A stretch of DNA of 64,000 nucleotides from Maribacter huludaoensis. GTDB taxonomy: Bacteria; Bacteroidota; Bacteroidia; Flavobacteriales; Flavobacteriaceae. A program made the translations under genes and the position numbers. The DNA lies in contig NZ_JARKMS010000003.1 in the NCBI RefSeq assembly GCF_029350945.1, positions 248,001 through 312,000 of the forward strand, read 5' to 3'. How positions within the stretch are numbered: position 1 is the stretch's first letter; the number at the start of each line of letters is the position of its first letter. This document shows, piece after piece, positions 44,152 to 51,784 of the stretch. Under the pieces are notes generated by a model that had not been told where the DNA came from, made no database searches, and worked only from the letters and a program-made list of their open reading frames with translations.

Positions 44152-44937
44152 ATGATGAGAAGTAAGTATTGGGCATTAATATTAGGAGGAAGTAGTGGAT
44201 TAGGACTTGCAACGGCAAAGAAATTAGCTCGTCATGGTTATAATGTTCTTATAATGCATCGTGATCGCCGTGCCGCTATGGATGAAATAGAAAAAGATTT
44301 TAATGAAATTAGAAGCTACGGAAATGACTTTTTATCAATGAACGTAGATGTGCTAAATGCCGATAAACGGGCAGGTATTATTTCTGATATTCAGCAACAA
44401 CTGCCGCAAGGGCATTTAATAAAGGTAATGGTTCACAGTGTCGCAAAAGGTACTTTAAAACCAATGTATTCACCTAGTGAAGCATCTTTGAGCGATACTG
44501 ATTTTAGAATTACGTTTAATGCGATGGCTTTAAGTCTGTATGATTGGACCAAGGCATTGGTAACTGCAGATTTGTTTGCTGAAGATACCAGAATCGTATC
44601 TTTTACAAGTGAAGGAAATACGAAAGCATTGCCAAATTATAGTGCCGTCTCTGTAGCTAAAGTAGCTTTAGAGGCGCTGACCAGAAGTATTGCCCTAGAA
44701 TTTGCACCGATAGGTATAAAAGCAAATTGTATTCAGGCCGGTATTACCATGACAAAATCTTTATCTATGATTCCCAGTTTTGAAAAGATAAAAGAACATG
44801 CGTTGAAGAGAAATCCGCAAAATCGGTTAACAGTACCTGAGGATGTTGCAAATGCCGTGTATTTATTAACAATGGATGAAGCTAAGTGGATTACCGGTAC
44901 AGTTATCAAAGTAGATGGTGGCGAAAGTTTGATTTAA
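44152..44937 (+). CDS. SDR enoyl-ACP reductase-like protein (FabL-type), PKS cluster
   Basis: 261 residues. NAD(P)-binding glycine motif GGSSGLGLATA at residue 13. The active site reads YSAVSVAK near residue 163, that is Tyr-x6-Lys, the spacing of FabI/FabL enoyl reductases rather than the Tyr-x3-Lys of FabG ketoreductases. The C-terminal KVDGGESLI also recalls FabL. It would reduce the 2,3 double bond of an acyl-ACP. It sits 15 nt after the type III PKS and 11 nt before a dehydratase, consistent with one operon. Confidence 0.85.
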   Translation: MMRSKYWALILGGSSGLGLATAKKLARHGYNVLIMHRDRRAAMDEIEKDFNEIRSYGNDFLSMNVDVLNADKRAGIISDIQQQLPQGHLIKVMVHSVAKGTLKPMYSPSEASLSDTDFRITFNAMALSLYDWTKALVTADLFAEDTRIVSFTSEGNTKALPNYSAVSVAKVALEALTRSIALEFAPIGIKANCIQAGITMTKSLSMIPSFEKIKEHALKRNPQNRLTVPEDVANAVYLLTMDEAKWITGTVIKVDGGESLI

Positions 44938-44948
44938 TAGGGAAGAAA

Positions 44949-45398
44949 ATGAAAGAAACATATGATTGGATATTGAATAAACTTCCATATTCGGATCCAT
45001 TCCTTTTTGTGCATGAAATTTTGGATATTAATGATACAATGGTGGAAGGCAGTTATAGGTTTTCGCCAAAATTGGATTTTTATCAAGGCCATTTTAAAAA
45101 CGACCCTATTACACCAGGAGTAATTTTAACGGAGTGTTGTGCTCAAATTGGCCTGGTTTGTTTAGGTATTTATCTTTTAGGGCAAAAGACCAAATTAGAA
45201 AATTTTACCATTGGTATGAGCAGCTCTCAAATGGAGTTTTTGCTTCCGGTATTACCTGGAGAACGGGTTAGGGTGGTTTCAAATTTGATATATTTTAGAT
45301 TTCAGAAATTAAAGTGCGAGGTTATAATGTACAATGAAGATGATAAACTGGTCTGCAAAGGAATTTTAGCGGGCATGATAGGTGTAGTCAATGAATAG
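44949..45398 (+). CDS. FabZ/FabA-like 3-hydroxyacyl-ACP dehydratase, PKS cluster
   Basis: 149 residues from the ATG at 44949, which has a GGAAG sequence 8 nt upstream. Hot-dog fold with the FabZ catalytic His in YQGHFKNDPITPGV near residue 55 and catalytic Glu in ILTECCAQIG near 69. It dehydrates 3-hydroxyacyl-ACP to trans-2-enoyl-ACP, the substrate for the adjacent FabL-like reductase. Overlaps the ketosynthase start by 8 nt, showing translational coupling. Confidence 0.88.
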   Translation: MKETYDWILNKLPYSDPFLFVHEILDINDTMVEGSYRFSPKLDFYQGHFKNDPITPGVILTECCAQIGLVCLGIYLLGQKTKLENFTIGMSSSQMEFLLPVLPGERVRVVSNLIYFRFQKLKCEVIMYNEDDKLVCKGILAGMIGVVNE

Positions 45399-46659
45399 AC
45401 GTGTAGTTATTACAGGGTTAGGGGTATGTGCACCAAATGGTGTAGGTTTAACCGATTTCACAAATGCCTTGCTGGAAGGTAAAAGTGGGCTTCGGTATCA
45501 ACCAAATTTAGAGCAGTTGGGTTTTGGTTGCCAAGTAGCTGGCGAGCCTTTTGTAGCGGATAAAACTATAGATAACTATTTTACGCCACTTGAACGTAGA
45601 GGCTTAAATGCAACGGGAATTGTATATGGAGTCATTGCAGGTCTGGATGCCTGGATAGATGCGGGGTTGGATAAGAACAATACGGATGAACCAAGCTGGG
45701 ATCGGGGTATCATTTTTGGTACCGGAATTTTAGGTGTGGACAAGTTTAGGGAAGCCATACATTTAATAGATGATGGTAATGTACGTAGGCTTGGCAGTAC
45801 GTCGGTAATACAAACCATGGCGAGTGGTATAAGTGCCTATTTAGGCGGAATACTAGGTTGTGGAAATCAAGTGACCACGAACTCCGCGGCATGTACTACA
45901 GGTACCGAGGGTATTATCATGGCGTACGAAAGAATTCGTCAAGGAAAGGCCGACATAATGTTAACGGGCAGTTGTAGTGATAGTGGTCCATATGTGTGGG
46001 GCGGTTTTGATGCCATGCGTATTTTACCAAGAGGTTACAATGATAACCCTACGGAGGCAAGCAGGCCTATGAGTGCCACAGCTGCGGGATTTGTTCCCGG
46101 CAGTGGAGCCGGGGCATTGGTTCTTGAGTCATTAGAAAGCGCCCAAAAACGAGGTGCAAATATTTATGCAGAAGTATTGGGAGGGGAGAACAATAGTGGT
46201 GGGCAGATGGGAGAAGGGTCCATGACGGCTCCAAATAGTATGGCTGTGCAGCGCTGCATACGTAATGCCATTGCCAATTCAGGAATTGAAGCGGCGGATA
46301 TTGATGTCATAAATGGTCATTTGACCGCAACCACTAAAGATGCCTTGGAAATAGAAAACTGGACCAAGGCTCTATCTAGGAAGCAAGATGATTTTCCTTA
46401 CATTAATTCGTTCAAAGGTTCTGTAGGTCATTGTTTAGCGGCCGCAGGTAGTATAGAATGTGTGGCAACCGTTTTGCAATTTAAAGAACAAGTAGTCTTT
46501 AAAAATGTAAACTGTGATGAAATAAATCCTGAAATTTCAAAATTAATTTCGGAAGCTAATATACCTCGGCAAACAATTAAGTACGCTCCTAAAGTAATTG
46601 CAAAAGCAAGTTTTGGATTTGGAGATGTTAATGCTTGTATTATTTTTAAAAAATACTAA
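45391..46659 (+). CDS. Beta-ketoacyl-ACP synthase (FabF-like), PKS cluster
   Basis: 422 residues. Thiolase-fold ketosynthase with the Cys-His-His triad intact: NSAACTTGTEG near residue 168, GHLTATTKDALE near 310 (a variant of the usual HGTSTxxGD) and GSVGHCLAAAGS near 347. It condenses malonyl-ACP with acyl-ACP. The altered second motif sets it apart from housekeeping FabF, as seen in aryl-polyene and specialised fatty-acid clusters. Likely builds the acyl chain used by the type III PKS. Confidence 0.9.
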   Translation: MNRRVVITGLGVCAPNGVGLTDFTNALLEGKSGLRYQPNLEQLGFGCQVAGEPFVADKTIDNYFTPLERRGLNATGIVYGVIAGLDAWIDAGLDKNNTDEPSWDRGIIFGTGILGVDKFREAIHLIDDGNVRRLGSTSVIQTMASGISAYLGGILGCGNQVTTNSAACTTGTEGIIMAYERIRQGKADIMLTGSCSDSGPYVWGGFDAMRILPRGYNDNPTEASRPMSATAAGFVPGSGAGALVLESLESAQKRGANIYAEVLGGENNSGGQMGEGSMTAPNSMAVQRCIRNAIANSGIEAADIDVINGHLTATTKDALEIENWTKALSRKQDDFPYINSFKGSVGHCLAAAGSIECVATVLQFKEQVVFKNVNCDEINPEISKLISEANIPRQTIKYAPKVIAKASFGFGDVNACIIFKKY

Positions 46660-46702
46660 CTATCAAAAACGTATACCAAAAGGTATTTTAAATGATTTTA
46701 AT

Positions 46703-46957
46703 ATGCTAAAAGAAGAAAAATATAAGAAATTAAAGGATATCGTAAAAATCTACTTACCCGAAGACGTAGCAGTCAAGGACATTGAGCAAAATAGTCACTT
46801 CATGAACGATTTAAATATTAACTCTGCAAATCTTGTAGATATCGTGCTTGATGTTGAGGATGCATTTGACATTCGTCTGGAAAATGAGGACATGGAAAAG
46901 ATGCAAACGGTTAACGATGCAATGGCAATAATAGATGCCAAGCTGGCACAAGACTGA
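46703..46957 (+). CDS. Acyl carrier protein, PKS cluster
   Basis: 84 residues from the ATG at 46703. A longer in-frame start overlapping the ketosynthase gene gives an unsuitable leader. The phosphopantetheine serine lies in DLNINSANLVDIV near residue 38, where the usual DSL is replaced by NSA; the recognition helix LDVEDAFDIRLENEDM is typical. It should shuttle acyl intermediates for the ketosynthase, dehydratase and reductase of the same operon and is the last gene of the run. Confidence 0.9.
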   Translation: MLKEEKYKKLKDIVKIYLPEDVAVKDIEQNSHFMNDLNINSANLVDIVLDVEDAFDIRLENEDMEKMQTVNDAMAIIDAKLAQD

Positions 46958-46980
46958 TCAGTGTAAACTTTAAGAATTTT

Positions 46981-47919
46981 TTATTCTTTGCCCTTAATCA
47001 ATACCGAAGCTAGAATTCCTGCAACCAAAGAAACAGAGATAACGGTCAGCGATACCCATTCAGGTAAATGAATGTAATGGGAGAATAACATTTTTAAACC
47101 TACAAAGGCAAGAATAACTACGAGGCTATAGTTGATATACTTAAATTTTTCAAGCATTCTTGAAATTAAAAAGTACATAGATCGCAAACCTAGAATCGCT
47201 AAAATATTAGACGTAAAAACAATAAACGGGTCTGCGGTAATTGCTAAAATAGCCGGTATGCTGTCTAGGGCAAAAAGAATATCGGTAAGTTCTATAACAA
47301 TAAGCGCTACAAAAAGGGGAGTTGCAGCATTGAGTCCCATTCTCTTTACAAAGAAATCATGACCGTGCATGGTTGTCGTAACCGGATATATCTTTTTAAT
47401 CTGCTTAAAAACAAACGAGTCCTTTGGGTCAAAGTCATCATCGTCACCCTTTAGCATATTAAAGGCCGTATATAATAAGAAGACACCAAACACATATATG
47501 ATCCACTCAAATTTGGTAATTAGTGCAACTCCAAAGAAAATCATTAAAGCCCTAAAAACAATGGCTCCTAAAATTCCCCAAAATAGTACACGGTGTTGAT
47601 ATAAGGCGGGAATCTTAAAAGATGAAAATATTACCGCAATAACAAATACATTGTCTACGCTAAGTGAAAGTTCAATAAGATATCCCGTTATATATTTTAA
47701 AACAGCGTCATTAGGAGTTAGTCCTGTTGGGTTTGCAATTATTCCGGCATCAAATACCCAATAGATTACAACACTAAAAGCAAAAGCAACAGTTACAAAA
47801 ATAGCGGTCCAAATACCCGCTTCCTTAGATTTAATAACATGTTCATCTTTATGAAAAACACCAAGATCCAAGGCAAGAAATATAAGAACAAAGGCTATAA
47901 AGACGATCCAAACTATCAT
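46981..47919 (-). CDS. TerC/Alx family integral membrane protein
   Basis: 312 residues from the ATG at 47917-47919; a TTG seven codons upstream is ignored. About eight or nine transmembrane segments with the TerC signatures FLALDLGVFHKDEH near residue 17, SLSVDNVFVIAVIFSSF near 85, and ELTDILFALDSIPAILAI near 210, whose acidic residues bind metal. TerC/Alx proteins export manganese or load metals onto exoenzymes. I looked for a manganese riboswitch upstream and did not recognise one. Convergent with the PKS operon. Confidence 0.93.
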   Translation of the reverse strand: MIVWIVFIAFVLIFLALDLGVFHKDEHVIKSKEAGIWTAIFVTVAFAFSVVIYWVFDAGIIANPTGLTPNDAVLKYITGYLIELSLSVDNVFVIAVIFSSFKIPALYQHRVLFWGILGAIVFRALMIFFGVALITKFEWIIYVFGVFLLYTAFNMLKGDDDDFDPKDSFVFKQIKKIYPVTTTMHGHDFFVKRMGLNAATPLFVALIVIELTDILFALDSIPAILAITADPFIVFTSNILAILGLRSMYFLISRMLEKFKYINYSLVVILAFVGLKMLFSHYIHLPEWVSLTVISVSLVAGILASVLIKGKE

Positions 47920-47940
47920 ATGTAATTTTTGAAGGTGCAA

Positions 47941-48340
47941 AGGTATTAAAATTTGACTTTAACTATTGTATTTATTTAAATTGTACAACTATTGAAAATC
48001 AAAATTTTATGTTTTCCTATTATTTTATAAAGATCACAGAGTATGTCCTATAAAATTACTTTTATCCTCTAAAAATTTGATTAGATAAAATAAGTCATTT
48101 CCTTGTGCTAGCACTGTTAAAATACAGAGAGAAGCAATGTTGAACATCATTTGACTTGAACCTATTATGAAAAATAAGTTCCTAAAAAACTGTAAATCAG
48201 TTAGTTTTAAATGTAGAAGTAGGGTGTTAAGCTTTTGTCGGATAAACGACTTTTTTTAATCGATGAAGTGCAATTTTATTTTGAAATCAAGAGGAGTATA
48301 ATTTTTTTGTTTTAAATTTAGGGTAGAACAAGTTATTAAA
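47941..48340. other. 400-bp intergenic region between TerC and the 48341 gene
   Basis: No gene recognised. It holds a short GTCG/CGAC hairpin followed by seven Ts near 48237-48258, then ATCGATGAAGTG at 48260-48271, identical to a site upstream of the LVIVD lipoprotein, and a -7-like TAAATTTA near the end. Confidence 0.5.
48260..48271 (+). promoter_or_regulatory. ATCGATGAAGTG motif, second copy
   Basis: 12-bp match to 16080-16091. Both copies lie 70-110 nt upstream of genes for exported proteins (start 48341 here). Possibly a regulator-binding half-site. Confidence 0.35.
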
Positions 48341-48682
48341 ATGAAAAAACTAACCATTTTTTGTGGTTTCTTGGTATGCCTTATTTTAGGTATTCAAGGG
48401 GCCTGGGCACAGGATTCTTTGCAGCTTGATGCAAGGGTAAAACAGCGAATGCTTTTAAATAAATTTGAAGCCGATTATGTGTTGACCGCTTCTGAAAGAG
48501 TAGCGTTAAAACAGAGTCGTTTGGCGCATCAATATCGTATGAAAGAAATTTTAGATTCTTTAGATATATCCGATGCAAGAAGAAAACGATTGATACGGGA
48601 ACTAAAAGAAAATCCATTTTCAGAACGGGTACAGTCCGTAATTGCAAATCATACGGCTACTATAGATAGTTTGGATCAATAA
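48341..48682 (+). CDS. Small secreted hypothetical protein (paralogue of 49679 gene)
   Basis: 113 residues. A clear signal peptide ends near GAWAQ, so the roughly 90-residue mature protein is exported. It is highly charged and helical. The segment LDSLDISDARRKRLIREL is clearly related to LDTLNISDRKRQRMIKAF in the 49679 gene product, and the upstream regions are alike, so they are paralogues. No known domain. Followed by a hairpin shared with the hpf gene. Confidence 0.72.
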   Translation: MKKLTIFCGFLVCLILGIQGAWAQDSLQLDARVKQRMLLNKFEADYVLTASERVALKQSRLAHQYRMKEILDSLDISDARRKRLIRELKENPFSERVQSVIANHTATIDSLDQ

Positions 48683-48683
48683 A

Positions 48684-48711
48684 AAAATGCAGTCTAATGA
48701 GACTGCATTTT
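48684..48711. terminator. Terminator overlapping the hpf stop codon
   Basis: AAAATGCAGTCT (48684-48695), loop AATG, AGACTGCATTTT (48700-48711). On the minus strand it is followed by seven Ts. The minus-strand stop codon TAG (48694-48696) lies inside it. Confidence 0.85.
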
Positions 48712-48996
48712 AGCTTTTCTTCTTTCCAATTGTCTTTTTAGGTCTTCAATTGAGGAAGCTATTGCGGCCTCAAAACTATCTGAAGACGACTGGGCAAACA
48801 GGCGAGGACCTGGTGCACTTAAGCGTATATTACAAATCATTCCGGAATCTGGTGAAGATGTATTTTCTTTTTTGAAAAAAACATCGGACCTGACGATGAA
48901 GTCATATTTATCCAGTAATTTTTCTAATTTCTCAGCAGCCATTATCTCTAATCGGTTGCTTGCTTTAACATCGTCGTACTCAAAATTGATATTCAT
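48694..48996 (-). CDS. hpf: Ribosome hibernation-promoting factor (short HPF/RaiA family)
   Basis: 100 residues, the short-HPF length. Starts MNINFEYDDVKASNRLE with the beta-alpha fold; KLEKLLDKYDFIVRSDVFFKK and the end segment AIASSIEDLKRQLERRKAKM carry the basic face that binds 16S rRNA in the decoding centre. It inactivates ribosomes in stationary phase or stress. The last codons and stop are part of the terminator hairpin. Confidence 0.92.
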   Translation of the reverse strand: MNINFEYDDVKASNRLEIMAAEKLEKLLDKYDFIVRSDVFFKKENTSSPDSGMICNIRLSAPGPRLFAQSSSDSFEAAIASSIEDLKRQLERRKAKMQSH

Positions 48997-49228
48997 AGGC
49001 TAAAAATTTAATTTAAGGTACTCATTTCAACAACGTATTACAATTAAAAAATTCATAATATTTATTGCTCTAGAAGTTAAGATTCATTAACCCTTTTGTT
49101 TCTACAACGTTAGCTAAAATAGGTTTATTTTAAAGTAAAGTTAAACTTACGCAAACGTGGTATAAATATAGTCCTATTTTCTTATCTTGAAGTAAAATTC
49201 CCACAATTTCATTTTTAACGTTACCGCT

Positions 49229-49561
49229 ATGGAAAATGTAAAGGATAAATCTGCATGTTTAGGAAAATTGGAACGGTGTAAAAATACCATTCAATATTTT
49301 AAAATTAGGGTAGATTCTTATTTATATGAACCTTCAACTGTGGCGTTGTTTGAAACCAAAGTATATTTAAAAAGTAAGATTTTAAAACTTTCCGAGGCAA
49401 ACAATAATTTGTTGGACTATTTGAAATCAACTACGGAAATATTGCCAGAGCAATATAAAATGGTCAATTTTCATATTAGGGAAACTTCAGAGCTGGAGTT
49501 TGATTTTATGGAATATACCTTAAAATTCAGGAAACCTGTCAATTTAAGACCACACGTTTAA
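49229..49561 (+). CDS. Small helical hypothetical protein (SYLYEP family, copy 1)
   Basis: 110 residues, no signal, mainly helical. The segment DSYLYEPSTVALFETKVYLKS resembles ESYLYEPQTPSGFEKKQNLK in the 54975 gene product, with the same spacing to a following leucine-rich LLDYLK/LLELLK and an acidic C-terminal helix, so the two are paralogues about 5.7 kb apart. Predicted to be cytoplasmic and possibly coiled-coil. I do not recognise a named family. Confidence 0.7.
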   Translation: MENVKDKSACLGKLERCKNTIQYFKIRVDSYLYEPSTVALFETKVYLKSKILKLSEANNNLLDYLKSTTEILPEQYKMVNFHIRETSELEFDFMEYTLKFRKPVNLRPHV

Positions 49562-49678
49562 ATGCCTATTTCTTAGGTGATTGGTAAAAGCGATAATTAT
49601 TTCCCTATATAGATCATGATTATGTCCTAGTTTAAAAAAATGTTACTAATTTAGGGGTAGAACATTAATGAACTTGAC

Positions 49679-50005
49679 ATGAAAATTTTTATGCGGCTAG
49701 CTTTTTGCTGTACTTTTTTCTGTACGACACTGTTGTACTCACAAACCAAAGATTCTACCACTACAAAATCAAATGAAGAAGACGAAGGTCCTGTAATGTT
49801 TCAATTTGAACCCAATTATGAAACTGCGGTAATGTTGCAAAGAGAAGCTTTGAAACAAAAGATTAAAGGTTTGGATACGTTAAACATATCCGATAGGAAG
49901 CGTCAACGTATGATAAAAGCATTTTATAAAGAATCTCGAAACCTGAATTTCAATAAATCAGTGTTGGTAAATACTGAATTTGAAGAAGAGGACTATGAAG
50001 ATTAA
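49679..50005 (+). CDS. Small secreted hypothetical protein (paralogue of 48341 gene)
   Basis: 108 residues. Signal peptide with cleavage near LLYSQ. The mature region is very acidic at its start (SNEEDEG) and end (EFEEEDYED), with a basic middle (NISDRKRQRMIKAFYKE) that matches the 48341 gene product. The sequences just upstream are also similar (AATTTAGGG(G)TAGAACA before both), so promoter and gene were probably duplicated together. Function unknown. Confidence 0.7.
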   Translation: MKIFMRLAFCCTFFCTTLLYSQTKDSTTTKSNEEDEGPVMFQFEPNYETAVMLQREALKQKIKGLDTLNISDRKRQRMIKAFYKESRNLNFNKSVLVNTEFEEEDYED

Positions 50006-50061
50006 ATACTGTCTTTTGGCATAGATTTCGTGGTATATTGGGTGAATAAACATAGTATATT

Positions 50062-50601
50062 ATGAGAGCTCCGCTTCTTTTATTTTTTGCCCTAAGTGTA
50101 ATTTGTAGTTGCAAATCGTCAAAAACTATGATTAACCAATCACATCCTGTTCATGCCCTAGTTGCATCTAAAAGGATTGAATTTACGGCTAAATCTGCAA
50201 ACCCTATGGTAACGCAAAGTTTAACGGCAATAGCTAACAGTGGTCTTATTGCTCCCGGTAATACGGTCTCAAGAATAGACCTGAATGGAAATGGTAATTT
50301 TTTAAGGATACACGGTGACAGCGTTTCCGCTAATTTACACTACTATGGAGAACGGCAATTTGGTGGTGGTTACGGGGATGCATCTGGAATAGAGTTTGAT
50401 GGACTTCCCGATAATTATGTTCAAGATTTTGATGCAATAAAGCAAAAGTATACCATTCGTTTTCAAATAAACGATGTATCCGATAACTATACGGTTTATA
50501 TAGATATCTACCCTAATATGTCCGGTTTGGTTTCGGTTAATACGGCAAATCGTAATACCATTCAGTATAACGGGCGTATTGGTACCATTGAAAAAAGGTA
50601 A
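50062..50601 (+). CDS. DUF4251 lipoprotein
   Basis: 179 residues. Lipobox VICSC predicts a lipid-anchored protein. The DUF4251 pattern is clear: ALVASKRIEFTAKSANPM near residue 32, IDLNGNGNFLRIHGDSVSANLHYYG near 75, and YTVYIDIYPNMSGLVSVNTANR near the C-terminus. The family is confined largely to Bacteroidota and has a lipocalin-like barrel in structural studies of relatives. Role unknown. Stand-alone. Confidence 0.87.
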   Translation: MRAPLLLFFALSVICSCKSSKTMINQSHPVHALVASKRIEFTAKSANPMVTQSLTAIANSGLIAPGNTVSRIDLNGNGNFLRIHGDSVSANLHYYGERQFGGGYGDASGIEFDGLPDNYVQDFDAIKQKYTIRFQINDVSDNYTVYIDIYPNMSGLVSVNTANRNTIQYNGRIGTIEKR

Positions 50602-50711
50602 TGTTCGCTTTACTATAAGTGATTTGGTTCGGTAATGTCTTCCATAAGGTAAAGAACGCCCCAGAAAGGGAAGGTTTTCTCATAATCTTCGTTATTCCCT
50701 ATTGAGAACTA

Positions 50712-50719
50712 TACCTTTG
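50712..50719 (+). promoter_or_regulatory. -7 box of the slyD-like gene
   Basis: TACCTTTG, matching TAnnTTTG, 35 nt before the ATG at 50755. A -33 TTG is not clear. Confidence 0.4.
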
Positions 50720-50754
50720 CACCTAAATGAAGTTAAATAGTAGAATTTAATAGT

Positions 50755-51183
50755 ATGAGTAAAGTAAAAGCGGATAGTCAAGTAAAAGTTCATTATACAG
50801 GTAAATTGAGTAATGGTCAAACATTTGACAGTTCAATAGGTAGAGAACCATTAGATGTAAAATTAGGGCAAGGTAGTTTAATACCGGGATTTGAAAAAGG
50901 ATTGCTTGACATGGAGGTTAACGAGAAGAAAACTATCGTTATTGCCAAAGAAGATGCATACGGTGAAAAACAAAAGGAGCTTTTTCAAACAGTTCAAAAA
51001 TCGGATTTACCTGCAGATATGGAGCCAAAAGTTGATATGGCGTTAATGGCAACCAACGCAGATGGTAGCGAAAGACAATTACGTGTTGCGGAAGTTAACG
51101 AAAATGATATTGTAGTAGATGCAAACCACCCATTAGCAGGTGAAGATTTAACCTTTGAACTAGAATTGGTTGAAGTTCAATAA
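50755..51183 (+). CDS. SlyD-like FKBP-type peptidyl-prolyl isomerase
   Basis: 142 residues. FKBP fold split by an insert-in-flap (IF) chaperone domain as in SlyD: VHYTGKLSNGQTFDSS near residue 12, GSLIPGFEKGLLDM near 42, AYGEKQKELFQTV near 64, and the conserved VDANHPLAGEDLTFELEL near the end. The metal-binding His-rich tail of E. coli SlyD is absent. It catalyses proline isomerisation in folding proteins and sits in the cytoplasm (no signal). Followed by a terminator. Confidence 0.92.
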   Translation: MSKVKADSQVKVHYTGKLSNGQTFDSSIGREPLDVKLGQGSLIPGFEKGLLDMEVNEKKTIVIAKEDAYGEKQKELFQTVQKSDLPADMEPKVDMALMATNADGSERQLRVAEVNENDIVVDANHPLAGEDLTFELELVEVQ

Positions 51184-51205
51184 ATCGCAATAATTTATGA
51201 TATGA

Positions 51206-51231
51206 AAAACCGCCTCTTTGGCGGTTTTTTT
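51206..51231 (+). terminator. Terminator after slyD-like gene
   Basis: AAACCGCC (51207-51214), loop of 5 nt, GGCGGTTT (51220-51227) and T-run to 51231. Confidence 0.9.
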
Positions 51232-51277
51232 GTTTCCGAGCCTATCGAATTCATAGTGCTAAATAGTATATTTGAAG

Positions 51278-51784
51278 ATGCATTTAAGAATATTTATACT
51301 ACTTATTACGGCTTTACCTTTTATAGGTTGTAAAGAGGAAAAATCTAGAACGGTTATAGTTGAGAAAACAGAACCTGCCACAGATAAAGTAGCTACTTCA
51401 ACTTATGAAGATTTAGAGGGTAACCCTATAGAATTAACCGATTACAAGGGTAAACGCGTGTTAGTTAACTATTGGGCTACGTGGTGCAGACCATGTATTG
51501 AAGAAATGCCCGATATGGAAAAAGCTCAAACGCTTTTATTGAATGACAACTATGTATTTTTGTTTGCATCTGATCAGTCTGTAGAGAAAATCAATAAGTT
51601 TAAGGAATCTCGTGGATTTAATTTAAATTTTATAAAGTTTAACGGAGTCTATGCAGAAGAGAATATAAGTGCCCTGCCCGCAACAGTTATATATAACAAA
51701 ATGGGAGAGCAGGTATTGCGTTTTGATGGCGGATTGAAATGGGACAGTCCGGAAATGATCGAAAAACTTAGAGCGGTACAATAA
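51278..51784 (+). CDS. TlpA-like thioredoxin lipoprotein
   Basis: 168 residues from the ATG at 51278 (TTG two codons earlier is unlikely). Lipobox PFIGC near residue 20 anchors it in the envelope. Active site WCRPC lies in NYWATWCRPCIEEMP near residue 68, and the cis-Pro loop is ALPATVIYNK near 130. It should be a periplasmic reductase. Its stop overlaps the start of a Cys-rich lipoprotein, so that protein may be its redox partner. Confidence 0.9.
   Translation: MHLRIFILLITALPFIGCKEEKSRTVIVEKTEPATDKVATSTYEDLEGNPIELTDYKGKRVLVNYWATWCRPCIEEMPDMEKAQTLLLNDNYVFLFASDQSVEKINKFKESRGFNLNFIKFNGVYAEENISALPATVIYNKMGEQVLRFDGGLKWDSPEMIEKLRAVQ

Noticed and set aside
47920-48060. Possible manganese (yybP-ykoY) riboswitch before the TerC gene
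   Set aside because: Region is plain AT-rich sequence; I saw none of the conserved loop motifs or paired stems.
48167-48259. 30-codon frame upstream of the 48341 gene
   Set aside because: Very short, Cys/Lys/Phe-rich, ends in a T-run next to a weak hairpin; no support.
51267-51274. TATATTTG as a promoter for the TlpA gene
   Set aside because: It matches TAnnTTTG but ends 3 nt before the ATG, leaving no room for a leader or ribosome site.
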